NCBI RefSeq assembly: GCF_000802205.1
Contig: NZ_CP012850.1
Coordinates: 2,604,001-2,668,000, forward strand
Direction: 5' to 3'
Origin: Candidatus Nitrosocosmicus oleophilus
GTDB lineage: Archaea > Thermoproteota > Nitrososphaeria > Nitrososphaerales > Nitrososphaeraceae
DNA length: 64,000 nucleotides
Shown: positions 28,706-37,823 of the stretch, piece by piece
Layout of the letters: each line of letters begins with the position of its first letter
How positions within the stretch are numbered: position 1 is the first letter of the stretch
Translations under genes and position numbers: made by a program
The notes under the pieces: model-generated
Databases searched by the model: none
Seen by the model: the letters and a program-made list of their open reading frames with translations, nothing else
What the model was told of the DNA's origin: nothing

Positions 28706-29076
28706 TCAAATTACAAGGATCCATGAATAAGTAATTCCGCTGATATTATGAACAACAACATCCTGCCTGCAATCATAACGCTCGCTATTGTAATCCCAAA
28801 ATGTTAGAATCTGAGTCCCTGCTATTGCAAATATAATCAGTAATGCACCAGTAGTTATTACAACGGTCTTGGATATTCCATTTCGATCTATATTGGTTTT
28901 CTTTTTGGTAATAGTAATAAAGAGTGGATGGTGTCTATAGGATCTCTTACAACAAAGAGTATAATAACAGATCTTAAAACATCCATTCCGAATGTAGTGA
29001 GATAATAAGTAATATCTTGTACGAGTAATATGGATTCATTCATAGCAATTCTCAATAAGATAGAAAGTGGTGTCAA
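28706..29076 (-). pseudogene. frameshifted multi-helix membrane protein
   Basis: The first 45 residues (TTFGMDVLRSVIILFVVRDP) are in one frame and the rest in another after a shift near 28910-28925: TKKKTNIDRNGISKTVVITT, GALLIIFAIAGTQIL, FWDYNSERYDCRQDVV, then a stop at 28706. Joined, it makes about 120 residues with two or three helices. The second part alone lacks a start. I do not know the family. Either it is a pseudogene or the sequence contains an error. Confidence 0.5.
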
Positions 29077-29177
29077 AATTTTATTCTCTATCCCTTAAGA
29101 AAATGTTTAACTGGATTGGAAGCAAAGAAGTAGTAGAGAACTATATAAATGCATTTACTCTTTTTATGCAGTAATTT

Positions 29178-30044
29178 CTAGAGTACAACGTTTCTATAGT
29201 TATCAAATCTGTTATACTTTACAGCCTCATTCAACACAGTGAAGGAGACCTGTTCGGCCATTCTACGTAGATTCCCAACCTCTTCTCGATATGCATCAAG
29301 GGAAGTATGATCTTTATATCCCATAAACACTTCTTTTATCTTAAATCCATTCATCAAAGTTTCAATTAGCAACCACACATCAATTCCCCAGCCGTCAGGC
29401 GTTTGACCCGAACTATTATGTTCTATCAATGTAGACCAGACTTTCATTGCTGCACACACTTCTCCGCTTAATGGTTGCTGAAATTGGGGAGCCTCTGGAA
29501 AAAAAACTTCGAGCATTGGTCGTGCAATTAGTTTAGTCACAGCTCCATCTCTGGGATGTCTATCGTAATATCCTCTTGTCATATCATACCCTTCTTTAAG
29601 TATCGGAGCAACTAGCAGATCGACCCAATCTCTTGAAAGATTTTTGATATCAGAATCCAGAAAAAGGGCTAAATCATATGTGTTATGATTTTTAATATTG
29701 GCTTCGGAATCATTTGTATGACTTGTACTTTTGTTTGAATATTTGCCATACAATGCTTCCTCTAAACCGGCCCTCATAGCGATTCCCTTGCCTGGATATT
29801 TTTTTATAGGTTGCTGTATAACCGTTGTTCTTTCTAACCTTTTTGCGATTTTGATCGTATTATCGGTGGAAAAACCATCAACGACTATAACATCTGGATC
29901 ATAATTGCTTTGTCTGACCTTTGATATCGCATTTTCGATGGTAGCCTCTGAGTTCTTTGCACAAAAAATTATTACTAATTTGGGATTAACCGACCTATCT
30001 TTAGGACTTATCTCTTGTTTTGATTTTTCTTCGGTCTTTGACAT
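29178..30044 (-). CDS. glycosyltransferase family 2/81, glucosyl-3-phosphoglycerate-synthase-like
   Basis: This is a soluble GT-A glycosyltransferase of 288 residues. It has KLVIIFCAKNSEATIENAI, VIVVDGFSTDNT (nucleotide-sugar aspartate), PGKGIAMRAGLEEAL and the metal-binding DxD in LALFLDSDIKN. The acceptor region FQQPLSGEV and DGWGIDVWLLIETL follow the GpgS pattern (GT81), which makes glucosyl-3-phosphoglycerate, a precursor of the compatible solute glucosylglycerate. A 15-residue Ser/Asn insertion lies before the DxD. No matching phosphatase is next to it, so the product is uncertain; a mannosyl variant is also possible. It is preceded on the same strand by a coiled-coil gene. Confidence 0.8.
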   Translation of the reverse strand: MSKTEEKSKQEISPKDRSVNPKLVIIFCAKNSEATIENAISKVRQSNYDPDVIVVDGFSTDNTIKIAKRLERTTVIQQPIKKYPGKGIAMRAGLEEALYGKYSNKSTSHTNDSEANIKNHNTYDLALFLDSDIKNLSRDWVDLLVAPILKEGYDMTRGYYDRHPRDGAVTKLIARPMLEVFFPEAPQFQQPLSGEVCAAMKVWSTLIEHNSSGQTPDGWGIDVWLLIETLMNGFKIKEVFMGYKDHTSLDAYREEVGNLRRMAEQVSFTVLNEAVKYNRFDNYRNVVL

Positions 30045-30261
30045 ATTCTTTGATGAGTAAATGGATTGTTATAAGTTTCTGTACCTATTATATAATAGTC
30101 CCTGGTTTTGAATATGTAGAGTTATAAACTACAAGACCCTGAAAATGGAATAAATCTTGCACTAGATGTAAATAAGGTCACAAACATCTTTGTTGCTGAG
30201 CTTTTTCTATCAGTGTTATTAAATATTTAAGGAACACAACCTGTTAACAGTGGTCAAATGC

Positions 30262-30657
30262 TCAGAATTTGTTTTTATTCCATTCAATGATTTTCTCTAC
30301 TCTAGCTATCTCTTCTTGTAATTTGTTGATCTTTAATTCATTGAATGGAATAACTGAATCGAGTTTCCCTCTAATTTCCTTTAATTCCATCAGATATGAA
30401 TTTAAGATATCTTTTACTACGTTCTTTTCATAAATTTGAACATAATTATCACTATAACTTAATACAAAACTATCGTATACAGTATCTAATTTAGCCCAAG
30501 CCTCTGTGATTATTTCCTTGATAAAAGTCTTATCGGTTAATCGTTCAACCATTATTCTGGAAACCTCTTCTTTTTTAAAAAGAAAAGCGTTTTTGATTGA
30601 TTCGTTATATTTATAATCATTGGAATTAGGTACAGACTTTTCGGTATCCTTAGTCAT
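30262..30657 (-). CDS. coiled-coil helical protein
   Basis: This 131-residue soluble protein is almost entirely alpha-helical. A long charged helix from about residue 20 (NAFLFKKEEVSRIMVERLTD) is followed by a C-terminal heptad stretch (LKINKLQEEIARVEKIIEW). No known domain is recognised. The composition recalls phasins or PhaE-like partners of PHA synthases, and a PHA synthase lies 3 kb away, but this is only a shape argument. It may share a transcript with the glycosyltransferase, 217 bases downstream. Confidence 0.6.
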   Translation of the reverse strand: MTKDTEKSVPNSNDYKYNESIKNAFLFKKEEVSRIMVERLTDKTFIKEIITEAWAKLDTVYDSFVLSYSDNYVQIYEKNVVKDILNSYLMELKEIRGKLDSVIPFNELKINKLQEEIARVEKIIEWNKNKF

Positions 30658-31826
30658 TGCCCTCCATATTTATCTTATTTTCACTTAAATACTTATTGTC
30701 TATGTTACGACTCCACTTCATATTTTGAAAATATAGTCTCTTTTTAAGTACCAGAAGTAGAGGCCTTTAGAGTTTAATTGGCTCTGCATTGTATTTGTAA
30801 TATTCAGCTCTCGCGTGGGTAACCATCTGAAAAGATTATTTCAGTTATTTACTCGAGATCATATCTCCATCTGGAACCGGATTCACAAGTTGCAGTTAGT
30901 CTGAAGAAAAATTCCGAAGAATATTGTAGATAAGATTATTTAAAATTAGGAGCAGAGTATATTTGGCTCGAGGTTGTTATTGAGCCTGATGAGTGGCAAA
31001 TTCTCATACTTACTATATTATAAGAAAATAAGATGTTTATTGTTGAAGAATTCATAGGAAACGAGAAATAATTACTGAATTTATTAGTTAATACCCAATG
31101 GTTCGGGGATACTCAAATTAGGATCGTCATATCCATTCCTCCTATAAGAAATGAACAATCTGAAAAATTATTAGTATATCAAGGATAGAATTGAGAACCT
31201 TGATTTCTTCCCGTCTAAAATAAAAAGCCAAAAACTAAGATGAATGAAATTGTCTGCTGTTCTTTGTTGGGCCTCATTACAAGGGCATACAACCAATTAA
31301 ATGAACAGACTGCTTTAGCTTCCTCAATATCTTCCAAGTATAACTTCTAATAGATAAATCAAATTTAGGGGCTTAAATTACTATGTAAAGATAAATTAGA
31401 GCAGTCCTCACAATTCCGATGTGCTCTGCAATAGACTTAGCCTTTATGATACGGAAAAATTCATGAATCTCATCCATCTTTGTGAAATACGCAATAATTT
31501 GAATTTGCTGTAAGTTAAATTTTTATATCATATCTACTGAAGGGGGACGTTCTCACAGGACTATTTTCAGTAACCTTGATTTGGTAATAAAGATAGATGA
31601 TTATGATATTATTTATATATATATCATTAGTCATGAGTTTATTTGCATATATGATAAAATAGAATTGAAATGTATTCATCAACATTGAAGTAGTTAACTT
31701 AAAAAAACTTTACAATATAACCAATATTTTAATTCACTTACTAAATGTTTTGATAATAGTCCTTTTCATACAACTAGTTACAAATCTTTTCATTAAAGTT
31801 TTCTTTAATTAAATCCTTTCTATCTA
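30658..31826. other. 1.2-kb region without a clear gene
   Basis: No intact gene. A minus-strand frame at 31373-31477 (34 codons, starts MDEIHEFFRIIKAKSIAEHI) has protein-like composition and may be a fragment. Around 30940-31010 the plus strand reads LKLGAEYIWLEVVIEPDEWQ in isolation. Both look like debris. The rest is AT-rich. Confidence 0.3.
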
Positions 31827-32190
31827 CTAGTCCAATAGTCTAATCATTATTTTTTCGTCGATTACTGGAATTATTTCAAAAACCTTCTTGGTGATTATCT
31901 TGAATGGTTCACAAGTCAATTTGTTGATTTATGGCTGCGGGATTTCTTGCCGTCATATCCACTGTCTTTAATATATCAAGATTCTTAATTTCTTTAATTG
32001 CATAAAGTACAATGTTAATAGTAACCATACTTATTATCTTCCGCTTGTTATTTATGACTGGTATCGCATTAATTGAATTTAATACAATTCTTGTTCAAAA
32101 TTCTAAGACGGTAGTATTTTCTTTAGCAACTTCATTATCTACCGACATTCAATCCACGGCTTTCACATCCTGATTGTTCACTTCAATAGA
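31827..32190 (-). pseudogene. decayed CBS-domain protein
   Basis: The minus strand reads VKAVD, a stop, MSVDNEVAKENTTVLEF, a stop, NSINAIPVINNKRKIISMVT, then DMTARNPAAINQQIDL, a stop, and a shifted IITKKVFEIIPVIDEKI before the end at 31827. The IPVINN...ISMVT and IPVIDEK pieces are the core strands of two CBS motifs. At least three stops and one frameshift disable it. It differs too much from the duplicated CBS gene to be a recent copy. Confidence 0.6.
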
Positions 32191-32553
32191 TAAAATTATT
32201 ATGGATTTATTAGATTCCTAATTTTAGAATTAGTTAGTTTTATCGTTCAATATCTTTTAGCACACAACTCTAATTTTTCTATATTAATAGAATATCGACA
32301 ACGCGGGAACCAATTAGATCTGTAAAAATTTTCGATTAAAAAACCATCGGTAACAGATATCGCCATTATTATATATAAAATTTCATAGAATATGATAAAG
32401 ATAAGTAGAATCCTAAAGAAATAAACAATAAATTTCCCTCACACCTTATTCAAGTAAATCTTATGTCCAATTAATTTTACCTTGAAAATAACAATTTGGC
32501 CTATTTATGAGATCGACAAATAAAAATACCATTATCTGCTTTATTACTTGTTT
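32191..32553. other. intergenic region upstream of FBP aldolase/phosphatase
   Basis: No gene is seen. A possible older fragment (GSRVVDILLI, minus strand near 32300) could belong to the neighbouring CBS remnant. The promoter of the following gene should lie in the last 50 bases. Confidence 0.3.
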
Positions 32554-33639
32554 ATGGCAAAGATAACAATTTCTGCGATCAAGGCAGATGTGGGATCTAT
32601 AGGAGGACATACATGTCCCAGCGAGGCGCTAATTCAAAAGGTAAAAGATCTTGTAAAGTCCGAATCAAAAAATCTGTTAATAGATCATTACATTGGATAT
32701 ACGGGAGATGATATCCACATTCTTATGACTCATAGACATGGAATAAGTAGCAAAGATATACATAAAATTGCTTGGGATTCATTTACTGAAGGAACAAAGG
32801 TTGCAAAAGAACAAGGGCTATATGGAGCAGGACAGGATCTTCTCAAGGACGCTTTTTCAGGGAATGTTAAGGGAATGGGACCTGGAGTAGCAGAAATAGA
32901 ATTAGAAGAAAGACCAAGTGAAGTCTTTTGTATTTTTGCAGCAGATAAAACTGAACCCGGTGCTTTTAACTTTCCTCTTTGGAGAATGTTTGTCGACGCA
33001 AGAAGCAATACTGGGCTAATAATCAATGAAGAACTAGCAAAAGGAGTGCATATGAAAATCATGGATGTGATAACAGGAAAGATTGCAGATCTAAAGCTAT
33101 GGAATGATAAAGCAGAGGTTGAAGCAGCTCTTATGTACCCCGGCAGATATGTAGTCGATTCAGTCTTATCTCACAATGGAGAACAAATAGTATCTTGTTC
33201 TACCGATCGATTGCATAATATTGCAGGAACGTATGTTGGGAAAGACGATCCGATTGCTATTGTAAGAACACAAAAGAATTTTCCAGCAACCGAGGAAGTC
33301 GGTAGTGCTTTTAATAATCCTCATATAGTCGCAGGGAATACGAGGGGAAGTCATCACATGCCTTTAATGCCTGTAAAGTTAAATTCAGCGGCCAGTATCA
33401 ATTACGCTATACCTATTGTTTCTTGTCTTGTATTTAGTATGCATAATGGAAAATTAGTAGGCCCCCATGACGGCTTTGGAACGGTGGATTGGGACTATCA
33501 GAGGATGTTAGCCTCTGAAAGGGCACAGATGATGAGAGTTCAAGGTTTTGTACATCCAGCGACACTTGTTCCAGAGGAATTAGAATATAACAAAGGCTAT
33601 GAAGCAAGGATGGCAAGACTTGGTGAAAAGTTCAAATAA
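32554..33639 (+). CDS. fbp: bifunctional fructose-1,6-bisphosphate aldolase/phosphatase
   Basis: This archaeal gluconeogenic enzyme condenses triose phosphates to fructose-1,6-bisphosphate and then dephosphorylates it to fructose-6-phosphate. The 361-residue protein starts best at ATG 32554 (MAKITISAIKADVGSIGGH); a TTG six bases earlier is less likely. Hallmarks are the metal- and substrate-binding start ADVGSIGGHTCPSE, GAFNFPLWRMFVDARSNTG, NTRGSHHMPLMPVKLNS and the C-terminal GPHDGFGTVDWDYQRML. All are conserved, so it should be active. It makes growth on CO2-derived triose possible. It is followed 75 bases later by a phosphoribosyltransferase. Confidence 0.93.
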   Translation: MAKITISAIKADVGSIGGHTCPSEALIQKVKDLVKSESKNLLIDHYIGYTGDDIHILMTHRHGISSKDIHKIAWDSFTEGTKVAKEQGLYGAGQDLLKDAFSGNVKGMGPGVAEIELEERPSEVFCIFAADKTEPGAFNFPLWRMFVDARSNTGLIINEELAKGVHMKIMDVITGKIADLKLWNDKAEVEAALMYPGRYVVDSVLSHNGEQIVSCSTDRLHNIAGTYVGKDDPIAIVRTQKNFPATEEVGSAFNNPHIVAGNTRGSHHMPLMPVKLNSAASINYAIPIVSCLVFSMHNGKLVGPHDGFGTVDWDYQRMLASERAQMMRVQGFVHPATLVPEELEYNKGYEARMARLGEKFK

Positions 33640-33714
33640 CTAATTTTTTGAATATTACCTTTGTCTATTAGTTTGAAAGTGCAACTTTATTATTTGTATC
33701 CGCATAATAAAGTT

Positions 33715-34404
33715 ATGAATACGCTGTTTAGAGATCGAATAGATGCTGCACAGATGCTCGCCAGTAAAATAGAAAGTTATCTAAAATATGAGCATAAAAA
33801 TATTGCTTTTTCATATAAGGAACTTGTAGTTTTGGCAATACCACGAGGAGGTATCATTCTTGCAAATGTAATTGCATCCTATTTTGATTGCGACCTCGAT
33901 ATAATAGTTTCAAGAAAAATTAGGCACGAATTAAACAAAGAATTGGCAATAGGAGCTGTAATGCCGGATGGAACGGTATTTATAAACGAACGAATCATAA
34001 AAATTGCCCCAATTTCTCAAAAATATATAGAACAGGAAATTGAGTTTCAAAAGAAGGAAATTACCCGACGACTAATTGAATTTAGAGGGACCACTTCTTA
34101 TGCTGGAAAATTAAATGACAAAATTGTGATCTTAGTAGACGATGGAATAGCAACGGGAGCGACCATTATTGCATCAGCTCAGTGGCTAAGAAAAAACTAT
34201 CCTTATAAGAAATTAATTATAGCAGTTCCGGTAGCACCCGCTACATCTGATACTGTTAATGTTCTGAGCAGAATTGCAGATAAAATGATTATCTTGTATA
34301 CTCCAGAAGAATTTTCAGCTGTTGGTCAATTCTATCAAAGATTTGATCAGGTAGATGACGAAGAGGTAAAAGAGATTATGAGAAAGTATCTTTTTGACGT
34401 ATGA
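33715..34404 (+). CDS. COG1926-type phosphoribosyltransferase
   Basis: This soluble type-I phosphoribosyltransferase has 229 residues from ATG 33715 (MNTLFRDRIDAAQML); the frame extends to 33661 but the shorter start matches the family. It has the family loop LAIPRGGIILANVIA, KIRHELNKELAIGAV, and the PRPP-binding motif VILVDDGIATGATI (about residues 135-150). The family is of unknown physiological function but is often fused or adjacent to erythromycin-esterase-like proteins, as here (35158), and occurs in the mycobacterial DosR dormancy regulon. This pairing is the strongest hint to its role. The substrate base is unknown. Confidence 0.88.
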   Translation: MNTLFRDRIDAAQMLASKIESYLKYEHKNIAFSYKELVVLAIPRGGIILANVIASYFDCDLDIIVSRKIRHELNKELAIGAVMPDGTVFINERIIKIAPISQKYIEQEIEFQKKEITRRLIEFRGTTSYAGKLNDKIVILVDDGIATGATIIASAQWLRKNYPYKKLIIAVPVAPATSDTVNVLSRIADKMIILYTPEEFSAVGQFYQRFDQVDDEEVKEIMRKYLFDV

Positions 34405-34681
34405 TTTTACTATGTGTAGTGAGGGATCTAAAGAAGAACTCTTAAAGAAGATGCATTTGTCAATAAATTGAATAGCAAGGTTGATTTGCTAAATTTTATA
34501 CCCTTTGTAAAATATCAGTCATTTTGAATATCTATAGGCGTAATTCACTTGATGATTTAGATTTGAAAATCTTTTGATAATATTAATTTTTATTGTCAAA
34601 GAACAAAATGCAAATCATTGTTTAGCGCACAGAATAACTTTTACTAAAAAGTATATTTAAAAGAGCGTCATCTTGATAAAT

Positions 34682-34930
34682 ATGGGTGAGGAATACGATA
34701 TCGGCGACAGTTGTCATCATTTTTGTCCCTCCCCTCCTGAAAAATGGAAGACTATGATATTTTATATATATCTCCATTCATCTTCACCTTCAGAAAAAAG
34801 GATTACAGGATTGACTACTTGTAATAACGATGAAAAGATAATCAAACCTATTAATTTATTCTCGAGTGACTTAAGAAAAATTGACGTTGAATTAAAAAAC
34901 ATGCACAGAACATGGAGTAATATTGACTAG
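34682..34930 (+). CDS. small hypothetical protein
   Basis: This 82-residue protein starts at ATG 34682 (MGEEYDIGDSCHHFCPSPPE). It contains a CHHFC cluster near residues 11-15, which could bind a metal, followed by a strand FYIYLHSSSPS and a basic helix toward the end. No family is recognised. It lies between the phosphoribosyltransferase and the erythromycin-esterase-like gene on the same strand and could be part of that set. Confidence 0.5.
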   Translation: MGEEYDIGDSCHHFCPSPPEKWKTMIFYIYLHSSSPSEKRITGLTTCNNDEKIIKPINLFSSDLRKIDVELKNMHRTWSNID

Positions 34931-35157
34931 TAATACTTCGCTATTACGTTTAAACATATCTTAATGCGAACATACGGGAAACAAGATATTGTTTGATTTA
35001 GATAATACTTATAACAATTACTCGAGTCTTAAAATAGTATCATAATAGTTCTCACTTAGCGAAAGAGGTAAAATCAAATATCTTAATTGGTTTTTTCTTG
35101 TTCTCTTTGTTTTCCTTATAAGTTTGTTAGTTCCCAATACAATATTAGGGATAATGG

Positions 35158-36204
35158 ATGAGCATACAATTTGGTTATGATTCTTTGGAGAAACCAAAAG
35201 ATATAGATTTCTTATTGGGTAGAATTGGTGATTCTGAATACGTTTTATTGGGGGAAGCATCTCATGGTACTTCGGAATTTTACCAATGGCGTAGTGAAAT
35301 ATCCAAACGATTGATTAAAGAAAAAGGATTTTCATTTATTGCAGTGGAAGGGGATTGGCCTGACTGTTATAAAGTAAACAAGTATGTAAAGGGTATTTCA
35401 GACATTTATAAAACTGCAAAAGACCTGCTCCATTCATTTAATAGATGGCCCACGTGGATGTGGGCAAATACAGAAATGGTAGAGTTAGTCGAATGGTTAA
35501 AGGCGTATAATAAAGGGATCATCCACGATGAGGATCAGAAGGCTGGGTTCTACGGATTGGACCTTTACAGTTTATGGGAATCGATGGAAGAAATAATTCA
35601 GTACCTTAAAAGAGTCGACCCTTTACTATTACAAGATGCCATAAAAGCGTATAATTGCTTTGAACCTTATAACAAAGAAGTTGAAGCGTATGCTCGAGCA
35701 ACAGCATTTGTTCCTAAGAACTGTGAAAAGGAAGTTATTGATATGTTAGTAGCATTAAGAAACAAGCATACTTTACACTCTAAGAACCAAGCAAATAAGG
35801 AAGAATACTTTAATGCGGAACAAAATGCAATAACTGTAAAAGATGCCGAAAATTATTATAGAACAATGATTAGAGGAGATGTAAATTCCTGGAATTTAAG
35901 AGACACTCATATGATGGATACTTTAAAAAGATTAGTAGCTTATCATGCTAACGGAAGCAGTAAAAAGAAACCCAAAGCTATAGTTTGGGCTCATAATACC
36001 CATATTGGAGATGCAAGGTTTACTGACATGTCGCCTTCAGGGATGATAAATATTGGACAACTTGTCAGAGAAAAGAAGGGAATACAAAATACTGTTTTAA
36101 TCGGGTTTAGTACCTATGAAGGCACAGTTATTGCAGCCAGAGAATGGGGAGCAAGAATGGAAATAATGAATGTTCCTCAAGCAAGGGAAGGAAGTTGGGA
36201 TTAG
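35158..36204 (+). CDS. erythromycin-esterase-like protein, interrupted by an amber stop
   Basis: This protein is in the erythromycin-esterase/succinoglycan-biosynthesis family (COG2312), hydrolases with a conserved His/Glu site. The 348-residue open part has the family start VLLGEASHGTSEFYQWR (about residues 30-46), AVEGDWPDCYKVN, GFYGLDLYSLWESM, AIVWAHNTHIGDAR and TYEGTVIAAREWG. It stops at an in-frame TAG right after VPQAREGSWD, where the family continues. The remaining third lies in the same frame directly downstream (36205-36528). The main catalytic residues seem present before the stop, but the fold would be incomplete. Upstream lies the COG1926 phosphoribosyltransferase, its usual partner. 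Confidence 0.85.
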   Translation: MSIQFGYDSLEKPKDIDFLLGRIGDSEYVLLGEASHGTSEFYQWRSEISKRLIKEKGFSFIAVEGDWPDCYKVNKYVKGISDIYKTAKDLLHSFNRWPTWMWANTEMVELVEWLKAYNKGIIHDEDQKAGFYGLDLYSLWESMEEIIQYLKRVDPLLLQDAIKAYNCFEPYNKEVEAYARATAFVPKNCEKEVIDMLVALRNKHTLHSKNQANKEEYFNAEQNAITVKDAENYYRTMIRGDVNSWNLRDTHMMDTLKRLVAYHANGSSKKKPKAIVWAHNTHIGDARFTDMSPSGMINIGQLVREKKGIQNTVLIGFSTYEGTVIAAREWGARMEIMNVPQAREGSWD

Positions 36205-36528
36205 ATTTTACATAATCTTAATGAGGAATTGAGTATTAAAAAAAGAGATAGAACAATCGTTTTTGATAGAAATTCTTATATTAACGGGCTCTTAAAAAAG
36301 ACAAATGATAATCCTATTTATGATGAAAAGTATGAAAATCGAGGGCAAAGGGCCATAGGAGTAGTTTATAATCCTCAATATGAAAGATATGGAAATTATG
36401 TTCCAACTATATTATCTTTGAGATATGATGCGTTATTATTTATTGATAACACTAATGCTCTATATCCATTACATATTAAGCAGGTGGAGGATAAGGATCT
36501 TCCAGATACCTTTCCGAGAGGAGAATAA
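36205..36528 (+). pseudogene. 3' part of the interrupted erythromycin-esterase-like gene
   Basis: After the TAG at 36202-36204 the same frame continues without gap for about 108 codons: ILHNLNEELSIKKRDRTIVF, then GQRAIGVVYNPQYERYGNYV and ending PDTFPRGE. These match the expected C-terminal part of the family. Only one substitution separates the two halves. It could be translated only by stop readthrough or from a TTG at 36229. Confidence 0.75.
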
Positions 36529-36950
36529 AAGAGAATACGTACCAAGTCGATTGTAATTAGCTCTCCATGACATAGATCCAAACACTAGTTTTAACTGCAT
36601 AGTAACAAATATCGTTACTCACATTTCATCTGTCTATAATCGTTCCAGGCATTCCTAAAATATATAGGCTAATCAATTGCTTAAGATAATGCGATATGAT
36701 GTCCTAAACCTTTTATTTAGGAGTAAAAGATCATCAAACGTTAAACAGCTATAGAACAAACAGGCTTACAAATTGTACCTCAAAATGAGAGATAGATGGC
36801 CATAAGTTTTTAGAAATAGCCAAAAGGGATAAAGTGTTATCCTGTTTGTTTTATAAAAAAGGAGGAATACAGGTTTGAGAATGATTACCCGGTATTTGCG
36901 AAAATATAAAGGGTAAAATATCTAATAACATATATATCAAGTAGATTAAG
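36529..36950. other. intergenic region
   Basis: No gene. A short inverted repeat (AGTAAC...GTTACT, near 36600-36618) is present but weak. Confidence 0.4.
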
Positions 36951-37529
36951 TTGTCACGTCATGCAATTTTAGTAATAGATATGCAGAATGATTTTGTCAA
37001 GGGTAAACTGAAGTGTGAAAGAGCATCAAAAATTATTCACAACATACAAACATTATTAACAGAGGCCAGAAAAAATGACATTCCAATATTCTATTGTATA
37101 GACGAACACCTACCAATAGATAACTATGAACTTGACCTGTGGGGACCTCATGCTATGAAAGGAACAGAAGGTCAGAAGATAATTGATGAACTTAACCCTA
37201 CGGATATAGATTATGTTATTCCAAAAAGAACTTATAGTGCATTTGACGGAACCGGCCTTGATAGAGCTTTAAATGGATTATATGGAGGCAAAGGTGTTGA
37301 CACGGTGATAATTACAGGATTGCATACAAATATCTGTGACAGGCATTCATCATATGACGCATTTACAAGAGGCTTGAAGATAATAGTAGCAGAAGATGGT
37401 GTAGAAGCATTTACAGAAGAGGAACATCTGTCAGGACTAGAATACATTAAAAGAATGTATGGCGCAGATATAAAAAAAATAAACGAGATTATCAAACTTT
37501 TCAAACAGACGGGTCAGGATCTAAAATAG
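36951..37529 (+). CDS. isochorismatase-family cysteine hydrolase (nicotinamidase-like)
   Basis: This soluble hydrolase of 192 residues starts at TTG 36951. The catalytic triad is visible: D10 (LVIDMQNDF), K92 (IPKRTYSAF) and C129 (GLHTNICDRHSS), with the cis-peptide-type segment before the cysteine. The family cleaves amides or vinyl ethers, for example nicotinamide, ureidoacrylate or N-carbamoyl compounds. The ASP-X metal site of true nicotinamidases is suggested by DEHLPIDNYELDLWG, so a nicotinamidase role in NAD salvage is plausible but unproven. It sits alone between AT-rich gaps in the stress-gene region. Confidence 0.85.
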   Translation: MSRHAILVIDMQNDFVKGKLKCERASKIIHNIQTLLTEARKNDIPIFYCIDEHLPIDNYELDLWGPHAMKGTEGQKIIDELNPTDIDYVIPKRTYSAFDGTGLDRALNGLYGGKGVDTVIITGLHTNICDRHSSYDAFTRGLKIIVAEDGVEAFTEEEHLSGLEYIKRMYGADIKKINEIIKLFKQTGQDLK

Positions 37530-37823
37530 AGAAATAGAAGGCGTAAATCATCTAAAGTATATTTTGGAAAATTGTAATTCAACCCCTACCTCTATTATGA
37601 TAACACCTTGCAATGAGATTCAATATTCTGAATTCAAGGATAGTAACAGTTCATTTATGTGCTCTAGAGCCTATGCCATAATACTTTCTATAATCAGGAA
37701 ACGTAACTTAATATAATTAGACATCTATCACTTTAAATGGTGTATTCTCTCTCATTAATCTCCTTAGTCTTAGCACAGCATTATCTCAAAACACATAATA
37801 TCTGACATCACAATAATGTCATT

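Noticed and set aside
36202-36204. UAG as a pyrrolysine codon
   Set aside because: Pyrrolysine use is not known in this group, no pyl genes are in the window, and the protein family does not use pyrrolysine here.
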